Shown here piece after piece: positions 11,935 to 24,423 of a stretch of DNA of 64,000 bases. A model generated the notes under the pieces. It did no database searches, was not told the DNA's origin, and saw nothing but the letters and a program-made list of their open reading frames with translations. Position 1 is the first letter of the stretch. The number at the start of each line of letters is the position of its first letter. The stretch is taken from assembly GCF_029168945.1 (NCBI RefSeq), contig NC_083605.1, forward strand, positions 30,951,280 through 31,015,279. The letters are read 5' to 3'. Made by a program: the position numbers and the translations under genes. This DNA comes from Cannabis sativa. Its lineage: Eukaryota > Streptophyta > Magnoliopsida > Rosales > Cannabaceae.

Positions 11935-12799
11935 TGTTGGGATTTTATGTCCTAAATGAAACTCATTTCAATCTAATCTAATTTGTTATCAATGAAAGAT
12001 TAGAAGTCATTTATGTTTACATGTAGTTTTCATGTTTGTGGTTTAATTTATACAAAATCTGTTAAGTCCAGAACATATAGTCATGTACAATTACAGTGAT
12101 GTCAACACAGTGGAATGTGATTCTGATTATATGCTTCAAAGGACATAGTCCCTGATTCATCAGTGCACTGGATTTACACTGATGTGATAGTCAACGATGA
12201 AGTGTACTTACACTTTGCATAAGTGTTATGTTCTTTCTAGAACATTGGTAAGGTATACTAGTTTCGAATTTATGGAGTATACATTGGACTGGGACCGATA
12301 TTGATCTTGGTTAAGATATTATAATCTTACCGTTGTATCTTTCTAAGTCAATATCACTAGTTGATCTTAGATCAAAAGATCTTAATCCTGACAAGCTTAG
12401 GTTCAATCTCAGGAGTGCTATTCATGTTCTTTGATTTGTTAGTTAAACCTACTTTCTGGTCAGGGTGATACGTACATTTTGGGAACATGATAGTGTGATT
12501 GAGTGGGAGCGCTAAACATAGATATGGAATCTATAGCTTCTTTCAGGACAAAGAAGTGAAACGATGATTTCCTTTGAGCTTGGCTTAATAGAGGTAAATG
12601 GAAGAGCTCTTGTTTTGGTGATTATATTTTAGTTCACTGAAATATCATTTACAGGAAGTTAAGTGTTTTAAGGATAAAATACATTGAGGAGTGAAACGGT
12701 AAAAATTTATTCCTACTCGGTGTAAATCATCTATAAAGGATCTTTGATTATTGAGATTATAACGATGGTTAAATGTTGATAGCGTATCTATAAGCTTTT
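11935..12799 (+). mobile_element. Copia LTR fragment (5' half), M
   Basis: Starts TGTTGGGATTTTATGTCC and follows the family LTR for about 865 bp, including the AGGGTGATACGTACATTTTGGG and GAGTGGGAGCGCTAAAC blocks. Similarity stops abruptly, with no LTR end, internal region or target duplication. It is a truncated solo fragment and is diverged from all the other copies. Confidence 0.85.
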
Positions 12800-13007
12800 C
12801 CCCATTCTGGGTGAGTATGCCTTTTTATAATTGCTCAATAAATTAATCTTTTCCCAGAATTTCAATGGTCTCCTTATATACCATATTGACTATCCGGTCA
12901 ATTATGAAGTACTCTCCATCATTACCGTATTATCTTAAGTAATTCAAGTAATCTTCTTTACCTTAGTGATACCACTACTCTTCCTGATGTTCTTTTATAC
13001 GTTACCC
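12800..13007 (-). mobile_element. Gypsy G internal remnant
   Basis: Short stretch between the copia LTR fragment and a Cassandra LTR remnant. No identifiable domain. Confidence 0.35.
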
Positions 13008-13355
13008 TGGTAACGTCCCCCCTTCAGGCCTTCATTGGGCCCTTACTCCCACAGAGTGATGGCTCTTATACATGAGGGCATCACTCTAGCTGCTTCCTGG
13101 ACAAATGACTGGCCCCACAGACCAATCCAAGTGTTTCCAACATTTTTTTTTGCTTTGACTCGCACGCTTCATGGGGAAATTTTCTAAATGAAATCACCCC
13201 AAGTCAAGGAAACTCAACCATAGTGTTCCCTCATGGTAAGCTATCAAAACATGATGCTTCTTGCTAACATAGGTAGTCCCACGCCTACATAATCTCAAAA
13301 TTACTACAGAATCATCGCCTTGAATTCACCTAGTATTCCAGACTACTCATAAATT
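13008..13355 (-). mobile_element. Decayed Cassandra LTR
   Basis: Starts TGGTAACGTCCCCCCTTC (Cassandra end TGTAACGTCCCCGCTTC) and runs in register with the 59-60 kb LTRs: CTTCATTGGGCCCTTAC, GACCAATCCAAGTGTTTCC, CACCCCAAGTCAAGG, and an end near ACTACTCATAAATTATCC. The 5S-like core is present but damaged. It appears to be a single LTR. Confidence 0.78.
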
Positions 13356-14453
13356 ATCCCAACTTTGCTAATGCTAGATCACTTTTAAACAAAAGATTTT
13401 GTTATTTGAATCAATTAGATTGATGCCTCCATTAACTAGTCATGTCCTATATTCCACTTGGGATTACCAGCAAATTTAACTCATATTGTCATTTTTTTTA
13501 CCCTGTTAGATGAACTACCACTAAATAACATACATGCACAGTCCATTAGATCTTTTGATGTCGCCCCAATTGAGAGTATAATGTTTAATGCCAATATAAA
13601 TTGAAATAACAATTATAATATTTCTCATAAATTCTAATTTGAGTCAGTCAAAGGACCGATACCTGAGTCCCCTTAAGTCATAACCAACACTTGGGCAGGA
13701 CCCATACACTTTTATCTTTAACATCATTCTTTCTTAACTATGGGTAGGTTCTTTTCAAATGACCCACTACCCCATAATAAAACAAGATCTGGCTCTACAT
13801 TGGTTCAAATGGCACCTTTTAGCATCTTGAACACTCAGGATAATGTCACAATTTCTTATTCTCACATTAACCGCTATCTTGACCACCCTGGAACTTTTTT
13901 GTCTTGTCCCATAATTGGTGGTTCATTTAGTTTTTGATTCCTGATCTAATAGTAAGTTGGCTTCATAAATTCCATCACATATAGTGGTACAACAGGAAGT
14001 GTCGGTAATACAATAATAGATACAAGATGAGCCTATTGTTCTTTCAGATCTCAGATCTATTTTCCCTTATTTTCTAATCATATCCTGCATAATAGAATTT
14101 ACATGTTCCCAGCATTACGGCAATGAAGAATTCTCTTCCTTATCATTTGCCCCGAGCCCAGATAGCTCGCTAATCAGACTATTTGATTGCTCTTACTGCT
14201 TAACTTATCTCACATTTAATCCACATCTTCTAACCATTTAGAACTCAGACATATATAAATATCAATATGCATATCCCATACACATATTCTTATCAAAATT
14301 ATCAGTATCCTACTTTCCAACATACTTTATAATAGCCTAGGCAGGTAATCCAATAGCAAATAATATAAACACTTACTATATACAATGAGTCGACCTGTCC
14401 TCGCAACAAATGTACATATTCGACCAATCTTCAGGACCTTTAAAACCATGGCT
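13356..14453 (-). mobile_element. Gypsy G internal remnant (gag side)
   Basis: By position this is the gag end of G, next to its primer site. No gag frame survives; the only plus-strand open frame (65 codons near 13740) shows no domain. The sequence is AT-rich with no repeats I can define. Confidence 0.45.
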
Positions 14454-14465
14454 ACTCTGATACCA
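14454..14465 (-). other. Gypsy element G: primer binding site (tRNA-Met)
   Basis: On the minus strand TGGTATCAGAGT, three bases inside the LTR that begins at 14469. One mismatch to the usual TGGTATCAGAGC. Confidence 0.8.
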
Positions 14466-14468
14466 AGT

Positions 14469-15180
14469 TGTAACACCCTAATCTATAGGGACGCCACGTG
14501 TGTGATTTTATAAACTAGTTTAATACTAATAGAATAATTAATTATTAAAAACCGTGATAATATTAAAAACTTGACTAAAATGAAATACTAAAAACAGACA
14601 TTATAACGGCATAAAAGTGTGTTCCGGGGATCCCTGTTATAAAAAGTTTTGCTAAGGAAATATATACGACAACCATTTAAACACAAAATCAAAATATACA
14701 ACAGATACAACCAGTCCAAAACAACTCCTGGAAACTCGGCACGGTGGCCGGTGAGGTCAATATGTACATTGTTGGAGAAGACTGTCACCTCATGGTTGAT
14801 CTAGCTTTTCTTTACATTAACTTGCACTACATAGCACCCGTGAGTCACAAGGACACAGCAAGAAAAGTAATAATAACAATCATATAGTTTATTATCCGAA
14901 TGTTATCATTTATACACAATAAGAGTCAAACCATCACACATTGTTCATAAAATAAAATCCAAATCACTACTTCCATCTGCCACGAATAAACATCAGTATA
15001 CAGATATTTAGTAATACAAAACCATTATACCAATAAAAGAATTCATATTCATTTAGTCATATAAATAATATATCTGTTACCTCATAAAGCAACCATCTTC
15101 ATAACATCATGTTGCCTAATCAGGCAAGTCGATGCTTTAATCTAATAATCTTGTATTGCATTGCCTATTCAGGCAAGCTC
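14469..15180 (-). mobile_element. Gypsy element G: 5' LTR, part 1
   Basis: Begins TGTAACACCCTAATC (end of the LTR on the minus strand). It is cut at 15180 by copia C and resumes at 57244 after the AGCTC duplication. Two palindromes, TTGCCTAATCAGGCAA (15112-15127) and TTGCCTATTCAGGCAA (15161-15176), open the hairpin repeat array that continues at 57244. Confidence 0.78.
15176..15180. repeat. Target site duplication of C, left (AGCTC)
   Basis: AGCTC before the C 5' LTR, repeated at 57239-57243. Joining the flanks restores a continuous G LTR. Confidence 0.9.
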
Positions 15181-17064
15181 TGTTGAGTTTTGTGTCCTAA
15201 ATAAAACCCATTTCAATATAATCAGATTTACTTATTAATAAAGATCAGAAATAACATTTAATGTTGCATGGTTCACATGATTTATTTCATGATTATATGT
15301 ACATAATGTATGAATTCTATTTAAGTCCAGAACATATGAATTTGTTAATGATTATAGTGTTGTCAGCACAGTGGAATATAATCTTATTTATATGTTCGAA
15401 AGTTTATTCCCTGATTTGTCAGAACACTTGATTTAGACTGACATGATAATCAGCGATAGGTATTCTTACACCTTGGATAAGTGTTATGTCCTTTCCAGGG
15501 CATTGGCAAAGTTTACCAACATCGGATGTATGGAGTATACATCGGAAGGGGCCGATATTGAACTTTGATTAGATATATTAAATTTACCGTAACATCTATT
15601 CAATTCAATATCAACTGTTGATCCTAGATCAAATGATCTTAATCCTGATATGTTTAGGTTCGATCTCAAGAGTATTATACATGTTCTTTGATTTGTTAGT
15701 TAAGCCTACTTTTGTGTCAGGCTGATACGTACATTTTGAGAACATGATAGTGCAATTGAGTGGGAGCGCTAACATAAATATGGAATCTATAGCTTCTATC
15801 TGACAAATAGAAAGTAAGGGATGATTTCCTTCGAGCTTGACCAAACGAAAATAAATGGTGGAGTACTCATTTCACTTAGCTGAAATATCATTTATACGGG
15901 GTTAAGTGTTTTAAGGACAAAATACATTGTGGGGTGTTACGGTAATCTAATCCCTTTACAGTGTAGATCATATATATAGAGGATCATTGATCAAATTAGG
16001 ATTATAACAATGGATAACTAATGACGTATCTATATCGTGGAACATATAGAGCGTTCTATATACTGAGAGTGCAATTCTAAGTTCTATGCGTGGATTCAAC
16101 GAAGAATTAATAAGTCAGTGAATTTAAGATATAAATTCTTGATCTGCTTATTGGAAGCTCAGATATATAGACACAGGGTCCCCATACTAGTTGAGACCAT
16201 ACTGCTTGTAAGACTCAGTTAATTGATTTTGATTAATCAATTATAATTCTAAAGTTGGACTATGTCTACTTTATGAATTTTCACTAAGCAAGGGAGAAAT
16301 TGTAAAGAAAAGAGATTCTAGGTTTATTTATTAATTAAGAGACTTTATATGTCTAATTAATAAATATATTAAATGACAATATTATTTAATAGTTAATTTT
16401 TCGTCATTAAATAATTAGAATTGGCATTTATATGGTTAAATTGGAAAATTGGCGTTTTGGAGAAAATGGGATGGAAAATGACAAAATGGCACAATTGCAA
16501 AGTGGGCCCAATCCACAATCCATGGCCGGCCACACTTAGTGTATTTTACCATTTATTTTTTCATTATTTTAATGCCAAATAGTTCTAACCTAAACTTAGG
16601 TGGTTACCTATAAATAGATAGTGATGGCTCTTATTCACACTAAACTTTTGTTAACTTTGTCAGATGAAATTGAGCCTCCTATTCTCTATAGCCGAAACCA
16701 CATCCCTCTTCTTCTCTTCTTTATTTTCGAAAACCTTGAGTGAATGAGTGAGTGCCTACACACATCAAGTGGTATCTCAATCATAGTGTGTATGACTGTA
16801 GGAGATTCCAAACAACAAGAAGGAGAATCAGCATCAAAGGAAGGAGAGAAAGAGATCCAGGTTCAGATCTTGGTGATGCTCTACTACAGAAAGGAATCAA
16901 GGGCTAGAGATCTGAATGGAAGGAGTCATTATATTCCGCTGCACCCAATGTCAGGTTTACTAAACTTTATTATGTGTTTATTTTCATTGTTTTAGAATTC
17001 ATATTAGGATGTTAATGAAACATACTTGTTAGTAAATCTAGATCCTGGTAAAATATATCCAACA
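15181..17064 (+). repeat. Element C: 5' LTR
   Basis: 1884 bp, TGTTGAGTTTTGTGTCC to ATATATCCAACA. U3 holds GGCCGGCC at 16524-16531, followed by a TATA box (TATAAATA, 16609-16616). The transcript should start roughly 30 bp later. The last 100 bp contain TATTCCGCTGCACCCAATG, shared by all LTRs of the family. Confidence 0.92.
16609..16616 (+). promoter_or_regulatory. TATA box in C 5' LTR
   Basis: TATAAATA in the same LTR position as at 45935-45942 and 54168-54175 (F). In K the same site reads AATAAATA. Confidence 0.75.
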
Positions 17065-17066
17065 AC

Positions 17067-17079
17067 TGGCCTCAGAGCC
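17067..17079 (+). other. Element C: primer binding site, decayed
   Basis: TGGCCTCAGAGCC, two bases after the LTR end. It is the tRNA-Met site TGGTATCAGAGCC with two substitutions, and the same variant occurs in F. Confidence 0.7.
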
Positions 17080-17340
17080 ATGGTAATGATTAAATTTCAT
17101 GAAATATGAATGAAAACGATGTTATGTGTTGATTTGGATGGTTTCATGTGGTTTATGTGCTTATTTGATGATAGTTTAGAAATCGCAATATATGTTACTA
17201 AAATATTTTTTATTTCGATCTGCAATTTTTTTTCTGGAAAGTAGAGAACTAATTTATAAATTTAGGCTTTTACAGAACCTAATTTGGATTTTTTATGAAT
17301 TAGTTATGATTTTTTTAAGTTGAATGAAAATATTAGGTTT

Positions 17341-17528
17341 TGAGTGTCACACGCGCGCGCACGGTGCTTGGGCTCGCTCGGACAAAAACGCTTCAGACAA
17401 CAGGCATGTCTGAAGCATGCCCGTGTCCCTCGATCAGGTAGGCTGCATGCAGCCTTGATACTCGGCCGTTTCCTTGCATTCGCGCGCACAGGGGTATGCA
17501 ATGCATACCGATGTGCCTCAAACTTGTT
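17341..17528 (+). other. GC-rich palindromic block in C leader
   Basis: A sharp GC-rich island between AT-rich flanks. It holds a 10-bp hairpin (arms 17390-17399 and 17407-17416, GCTTCAGACA and its complement), a perfect 16-bp palindrome AGGCTGCATGCAGCCT (17440-17455) and GGTATGCAATGCATACC (17493-17509). Runs of CGCGCG flank these. The small open frames across it on both strands are best taken as a result of base composition. Other elements have unrelated GC-rich sequence at this place. Confidence 0.75.
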
Positions 17529-18889
17529 TTCGTCATAACTTTTGATTCAAAAATCGTTTTTCATTGAAACAAAAGCCAATTTTTGGTAAATATTTTGTGT
17601 AGAATATGAATTTTCAATTAAAAATCTAATTGTCAGAATAAAATTAATTTTTATTAATTTTTTCATTAATTAAAATTAGTTTCTGATATTAGTAGGATTT
17701 GAATTTTGAAAATTTGATTACTCACAAAGGAGCCTTATGGTTAATTTTGAAATTTTAGATTTTTTTTATTTATTTTAATTATAAGATCTGATATTTTTTT
17801 TTTTAAATTTGAATGATCTTACTTTGATATTAAAATATTATCTTTTAAAAATAATCTTGTACTAATTTCAAAATTTGCTAACCGTATCATATCTTTTTCA
17901 AATTTGTTATTTTCAAAATATATTTTATTAATTAAAATTATAAGATTAGGAATATGTTAGGTTTAACATTTTATCTTATTAGACCTTTTTTATTTTATTA
18001 AAATTATATTTTGGCAAAATAACATGAAGATTTGAAAAATTGGTTAGTTTAGTTTGAATAGATATTTTAGGGTTTCAAACCATAATTTTTTCAAACTTAT
18101 TTTTTTTTAAAAAAATTCTAACCATATAAAATATCTTATTTTTTCAATTAGTTTATTTATGTAATATTTAAATTTATTAAATTATAAGACTTAGAATATA
18201 ATAATGAAATATCTAAATTCAAAATTCAAGATATTTTATTATATTATCTTATTAGAAATTTTAAATAAATTTAAATTTTGAATAAACTTAATATTTGAAA
18301 TTTGGTTAGATATTTTTGATTTTTTGTTAGAATTTAAGAAATTTAGGAGTTTGTTGAATTTTGAATTTTTTTGAATATTCTCTAACAACCTAAATTTGAA
18401 TTCTAGTTAAGATATTTATTTTAAAATTTTATTTTATTTTAAATTTTAAAATTGACATATTTTAGCTTACTTTCCAGATATTCTAGATGAGTTATTTGTT
18501 TGTATTGTTTGTTTATATATTGATATACAATTTTTTTTACAAACCTATTATTTATTTGATCTAAATTCCTACGATTAACTTGTTTACAAATCCAATGATC
18601 TGATTTTAATCATAGTCCAATTGTCAATAGATCTTATAAATAATTTGTAACAGGTAAATTTTTGAAATTTCTTTCATCTCTGTAAACCAAGTAACATGAT
18701 AGGGCCCATCCAAATCATTTGACCTGTGTGAGCCTATATGTTTGCTATTGGGCTTAGATGCATATAGGAAGCTCATTTAAGTTCTACTAAGTAAATGGAC
18801 TAGGTTGCTAAAATAAATTTTGACATAAGTAAATTTATTTAGGCCCAATTAGATTTGGGCTTATTCAATGAATAATAATTGTTTATTTA

Positions 18890-19010
18890 AAGGTTAAATT
18901 CCTCTCTTTTGGGCCTTGTGTGAGAGTTGAGGGCCAATAGAAGTGGGTACGACATACTGAACCTAGCTCCCCCTCACATGAACTACCCCAATTGTGAAGG
19001 CCCATTTTCC
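18890..19010 (+). other. Conserved leader island with GGGCC arms (element C)
   Basis: A block running from CCTCTCTTTTGGGCCTTG to AATTGTGAAGGCCC, with terminal arms GGGCCTT and AAGGCCC and inner arms GTGTGAG/CTCACA. It is conserved in K (38440-38540) and F (47930-48030), although the surrounding AT-rich DNA drifts. No coding potential seen. Confidence 0.65.
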
Positions 19011-20270
19011 TTATTTAAATAATTGTATTAGGTTAATTATATTAGTCTAACCTAATTAAAATTGAATTAGCAACATAATTAACTTTGAAAATATATGAAA
19101 TTTAATTTTTCATTTAATATTTTAAAGTTAATTTTAGAAAACACTTAGTAAATGAAATTATTCTAGATAGTTATTTCTAGAACTAGTTATTTTTTCTAAT
19201 ATTTAATTAGGAAAATATCATAGATTGTGAAATTAATTGTTTAATAATTAATTTTGGTACAATCTAAGTTAAGTATATTTTTCCTAGTATTAAACTAGAA
19301 TTAATAATTAAGTCTCCTCTATACTTAATTATTTATTTCTTGAATTTTATAGATTTAATTAAATTGAAAATTCAATATCTAAGTTGATTTTCATCATGAC
19401 ACTTAAATATTGTTATTTTCATGATATTTAATTAAATAGAAAATTATTCTAATTTAGAAATCTTATTTCAAAATAACTTTATAATTTTCAAAATATATTT
19501 TATCTTATTTTATTAATCTTTTTCCCACAATTTCGAAATTGCATTTCTTAGATTCAGAAATTTCGAATTATATTTAAAAAATAGATTAAAGTTGAAAATT
19601 ATTGATTTTAATTTTGGACCAACTTAAATCAATGATTTTTTCATTTAATGATTAATTAAAATATATTTAATTAGAAAATGAATTAATTAGTCAATGAAAG
19701 TCTAGATAGATATTAACTGTTTTGCTTAAAGTATTTTTCTAGTGTATTTAATTAAATAGAAAATTAATATTTAAGTTGATTTTCATCATGATACTTAAAT
19801 ATTTAAAATTTTTCTTTAATATTTAATTAAATAGGAAAATTATATTTTTTGTTGTAAATTAATTTTGGGCCAACATTAAATTAGAATAATTTTTTCCAGG
19901 ATTTATTTTTATTTTATTTTAACAAGCAATTTCGAAAATTGTATTCTTAAATACTTCAATTTTTCGAAATGCAATATATGTATTTATAGAAAATTAACTT
20001 TGAGTTGTAAATTAATTTAAATTAATTTTGAAACAACTTAAATTGAATATTTTTCTAAATATTTATTGGAAATTATTACTAAGATAGAAATAATTCATGT
20101 TATTTTCATATCCATCTAAGTAAAATTTATAAATATTAAATTAAAATTTATATTTAGAAATTTTCATTCTAAATTGGAAATTTTAATTAAATAAATATAT
20201 ATTTAAAATAAATTGATTAAAATAAATATTAGAAGAAAATACTCTTTAAATAATGAGATTTATTATTAGG

Positions 20271-21140
20271 ACATTCTATCTCCATTGTTGGTTTTACATA
20301 GCTTTTGTTTTAGTGAGTAATCCTCCCTAATGGAGGAACGTTCATTAGCAAGTTAGCACCCTTTAATCTCGAAAGATAAGTATATTTGTAAGTGTTTTAT
20401 ATGGTATTGATCACCCTAATGGTGGTGACTGTATTTGACTTACAAAATATGAAACAATGGTGGAAGCTCATAAGATAGAATAGCCTTGACTCTCGCCTAA
20501 ACGGGACAACGCTGGATTCCAATGTTGATCGAATAAAAGGTTGCTAGAATGTTTATCATTTTAGATGAGCTGACAACTCTATTCAATAGATGGTATCACT
20601 GACTCTTTCCTAAACGGGACACTGATATCAGTTTGTTGAAGACCTTGGAAGTTATTTAGGATTGTATGTTTTAGTATTTTCACTTGTCATTCCTACTTGC
20701 TATATGTTTAATAATTTCTGAATTGTGTATGAATTTATATTGAACCATGTTATTTTCTGTTATTAAATTGTAGTTTAATTTCAAATCTTCATTGTTGGTC
20801 TAACTTGGTTTGTTTTTCTAATGAGATAAATCCCTAATGGAGTTTCACAATTAGACATACATAATAGTGTTAGATCTCGAAAAATAAATATTGTATATGC
20901 AACATCTAGCTGTTCATCAATTGATGACACCTTACACTAGTATTTTACAATATGAAACAAGAAGATTGTATAAATAAGATTACTTTGACTCTCGCTAATC
21001 GGAGCATCGTTGGATTCTTATTTAAATACAAAATTATTCTAATTCCTCTTAGCTTATTCATTTCGAATTAGCTCAATAAAATATCATTGGATGAATGGTC
21101 TATAAATCATTTCATGTCATTCTATTTTCTCTTAAGAAAT
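20271..21140 (+). repeat. Leader hairpin modules, two diverged copies (element C)
   Basis: Module 1 (about 20271-20690) has hairpin TCCTCC-CTAAT-GGAGGA (20321-20337), hairpin CACC-CTAAT-GGTG (20412-20424) and two CTAAACGGGACA strings. Module 2 (about 20780-21140) repeats the order in decayed form (AATCCCTAATGGAGTTT, GACTCTCGCTAATCGGAGC). K has both modules; F has module 1 followed directly by gag. Confidence 0.7.
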
Positions 21141-21479
21141 TAAATGACGCATATGATTATAATCCCGAAATTCTATCCCAAAATAATATAAATTCTCAAT
21201 CTTAGAAATCTCCTACTTGTATGGTCAAATTAGACTTAGAGTAAAATTAGTAGTGGTGGTCCAAGAAAGAATTACTCATGTATATTTGGTATAAATATAA
21301 GTCTTTGACTTTAAATTTTAGATTCCAAATAATTTTTTAATATAATACAGTTTCACTTTCACAAGTGTTTAATAACCAATTTCTATCAATGGATTCAAAC
21401 TGTATGGAATATGAGTTTAGTATTCTGTGAGCAGGATGCACTTGCACTATTCTAAGAACTCTTTAAAGTAACTAAACCT

Positions 21480-21930
21480 AAGTCATCAAAAGATACAACC
21501 ACATATTTTTTTAAATCTATGACATTTGTATCTTGTTCATAGTGTTTTTGACAAGATCATTCTCTGCAAAGAGTTAATATGCGTATATCCACTGAAAGTA
21601 AATTCATCTCATTCGCAGATGGATGCACATTTAGGGGTGGATATGAGTTTTTCGTTGTATTCTTAAAACGATCACTCTAGATTATACCTTATGCAAAGAA
21701 ATTTGAGATGTTTGAAAAATTTCATGAATTTCTAGCAATGGTGATAAAGCATTAAGGTAAGTGGTTAAAGATCTTGCGAACTGATAGGGGTGGAGAAATA
21801 GTTACTAGATATGCAATTCAAAGATCATTAAATTGATATTTGAATTATATCCAAACTTACCTCCACAGAAATTCGAGTTACATATTGATGATTAGTTACT
21901 AATCTTTGCCTAAGTCCTTCTATGGTAATA
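21480..21930 (+). pseudogene. Copia integrase relic (element C)
   Basis: Readable fragments: the RGGYEFF stretch (about 21633-21656) corresponding to the R-G-G-Y-x-Y-F-I-T-F integrase core start, then FEMFEKFHEF (about 21705-21735) and LRTDRGGEIVTRY (about 21776-21814), the catalytic D-R-G-G-E box. Stops and shifts break everything between them. Confidence 0.75.
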
Positions 21931-22780
21931 CAATTTCAGAATGATGCAATGGTTGGGGTACTTAGTGTAAACCATTACTAGATTCATGGATGACCTAATC
22001 GAAATCTTAAGAAAATTTAGAACTGTTAACCATGGTTTGCATGTTTGTTAGCTATTCTAAGTGATTAGGGGTGGACCATCCCATAGTCATTAGATAAGAA
22101 AGTGTTTGTTTAAACAAATACAACTTTTCTAAGAAAAATGACTAAGTTTGAAAATAAAGTAGCAATCAAAGGAGATATTTTTTTTCTTGATTCCAAAAGT
22201 GTTCTATCATCTTATTTGACATATGATGATCCCACTACCTCTGTTGTCTTGTCACAACCGAAGAAGTCAATACCATTTAGTTTTCTTAGACATAATTCAC
22301 GGTACCTTGTCGTAGTGGGAGAGTTTCAAGGAACTTCACTTCTTATGACTTGGAAGACACTAGTGATTAAAATCCATTGTGAGTTTGAACAAGTAATGGA
22401 TAGTCAAGATAAGAAACTAAGAAGAAAAGCCAATAGAACTATGGTTTGATCCATTCACATGGAATAACCTAAAGTTTTCTATTACAAGGACATAAAAGGA
22501 AATTTTCGTTAATAAGTCTATTCAATGGACTTGACAAAACTTCCTGTTCCTAGTATTATAGGTTTGAGTTTATCTAAACCTATGGCTTATGGTATACCTG
22601 GTAATTACTTACTCTAATGCAAGCAACTTACTTTAGTAAGATGCTGAAGCATTTTCTTTCTAATGGCAATCTATAGAAGCTTCTCGACTTCTAGGCATAG
22701 ATTTTATTTATGTAAGGAAAAGTCTCAACTATTCCAAAAAAGATAAAGCCATGAAAGAATTTCTTAAATCAACAGTGAGA
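21931..22780 (+). pseudogene. Copia integrase-RT junction relic (element C)
   Basis: An open frame at 22138-22449 (103 codons) reads VVLSQPKKSIPFSFLRHNSRYL, recalling the P-Q-P-R-R-S-x-R linker between copia integrase and RT. The same stretch is partly open in K (42083-42361) and present in reverse in E. No RT motif (Y-V-D-D) survives, so RT is largely deleted. A small independent gene cannot be fully excluded but is unlikely. Confidence 0.55.
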
Positions 22781-23409
22781 GCTCTCAGATATGCTTTAGT
22801 ATGCCTTAGACCAGACACCTGCTGTTGAGTGGGAGTAATGAGTAGGTATCAGATTAATCCAGGAAAGGAACTTTGGAAGACAATCAAGTAAATCTTAAGA
22901 TTAAGAAGAGGAACTATATGTTAGTCAATAAGGGTTTGTTTAAAACTCTTAGACTACACCACATCAGATTTCTAGACTTGCTTTTGTGCTAGAAAGTCTG
23001 CTGATAAGATGGTGATTACTCTGGGGGTGGAGTAGTTATTTTGGAGAAGTGTAAAAACCTATCTGAAGTCTCTTAGTCTACCAGAGAGAGACTGAATGTT
23101 AAAGTTGCAGGAAAGGTACTTATTAAGTCTATGGAAAGTTCTATACATTTGTGGCACCGTTCCAACTTGTCTTAACTACTAGTGTTATTTCCTGATAACC
23201 AAAAAGTAGTTTCCAAAAAGTATAGAATCAAGTATCCCAAGAGAGTACACATATAGAGAGGAATTTCACATTATCAAGGATTTTGTGATTAAGGAAGAGT
23301 AATGGTTGAGGAAAGGTTGCGATTAATTCAACCTGTCAGATCCTATTACGAGGAGTTTACTACTGCTACACTTGATTTGTATATCAAGGTGTTGAGATTA
23401 TTTGAAATG
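22781..23409 (+). pseudogene. Copia RT end / RNase H relic (element C)
   Basis: Fragments match the conserved order: C-L-R-P-D-T-C then V-G-V-M-S-R-Y-Q-I-N-P-G-K-E (about 22800-22870), GGGVVILEKCKN (about 23023-23058), then a KRVHI/RGISHY stretch (about 23240-23270) near the R-x-K-H-I-x-R-K-x-H box. Stops are frequent. Confidence 0.7.
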
Positions 23410-23414
23410 CACAT
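23410..23414. repeat. Target site duplication of H, left (CACAT)
   Basis: CACAT before the H LTR, repeated at 55334-55338. Removing H restores the GCACAT-TTTGTTTTATATTAG sequence seen near the 3' end of K-type elements. Confidence 0.88.
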
Positions 23415-24265
23415 TGTTATCGAGCAAAATTCGCAACACCAAATGTACGTAATAATATTAATAACAAGAACAAATTGCTTGAAGAATAGTTGCGAGTATT
23501 CCACCTATAATAGCGAATACTCGAGTTGGGAATGTGAATGCTTAATAGAAAACTGGAAACAATAGTAAGACAGAGGATTATAGTGGTTCAGTCAGATCAC
23601 GGTCTGCTTAGTCCACTATAGCAAGAGTTTGGTAGGTCTCATTTCACGGTGGATCACTCCTTTATAAAAAGATTGCATTCATTGTCAATCCGTTTACACA
23701 TTGAATTACAATAACTAAACTAAATAACGTAAACATCAATAAATGAATAGCAGTTTCTATTCACTAAATACAACAATGTATGTGTCTTCTAACATGCGAG
23801 TTGACTGTTCATATTCTAATGTTAAGCTCGCGGGCGTAACACTTAATTAAGTTTAGGATGTCTGCATTCTTATATACTCGCCTCTTTGGACATCGTATGA
23901 CGAGCTGATAGAACCTAGACACGTGAATCTATATCGGTTTATCAAGGCTGTTGGGTCATCGGGACCAACTCGCATTATAGAGAGTCGATCTCTATGCTTA
24001 TGCAGGAATATAGAGATGATACTCGGACATATCCTGATACATGCGAGTTAGATCCATTCTCTCATCCCGAATAGTACGAGTTATAGTTATGCAATTCAGA
24101 CTTTGGTCATACTCACAGTATCTCGCTGACTCTATCTTGGGCGAGGTCTAAACTTCGAGAAGTCTCTCATGGACGTCTCAGCTTTCATTAGAAATCTGAG
24201 TACACGTGTCCTTTAAATAGGAGTCTGGTCTCGAGTTTCTAGGTGAGAGAAATCTCACTATAACA
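23415..24265 (-). repeat. Element H: 3' LTR
   Basis: 851 bp; plus-strand ends TGTTATCGAGC and CACTATAACA. A TATATA box for leftward transcription lies at about 23871-23876. The right-hand copy is about 27 bp longer owing to a segment near 54712-54738 that is absent here. Confidence 0.9.
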
Positions 24266-24285
24266 CATGCCCCTAGTTTCGCGGT
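24266..24285 (-). other. Element H: polypurine tract
   Basis: On the minus strand CGAAACTAGGGGCATG abuts the 3' LTR, the expected position for plus-strand priming. Confidence 0.65.
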
Positions 24286-24423
24286 GTGACAGGTGCGGTC
24301 ACAAGGGAAACTATACGCGAGAGACAAGTGAAAGGTTGTCACGAGGACGTGACCTTTGGTTGTCCCTTCGAGGGTTTTGAAAAATGACGGCTGTAATTAT
24401 TACTTTTTATTGCATTTATGGTG

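Larger units (their letters stand above)
17080..20270 (+). other. Element C: long AT-rich leader
   Basis: About 3.2 kb with no gene. It is dominated by A/T runs and AATTAAAT-type strings that align with the leaders of K and F. Two GC-richer islands stand out: a variable block at 17341-17528 and a conserved block at about 18690-19015. Confidence 0.75.

Noticed and set aside
17304..17538. Open frames on both strands across the GC-rich block of the C leader
   Set aside because: Caused by low stop-codon density in CG-rich sequence; palindromic content gives mirrored frames, and F and D have unrelated sequence there.
22138..22449. 103-codon open frame as an independent gene
   Set aside because: Same place in K and E is broken differently, and the P-Q-P-K-K-S context fits the linker between copia integrase and RT. 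Best read as a pol relic.
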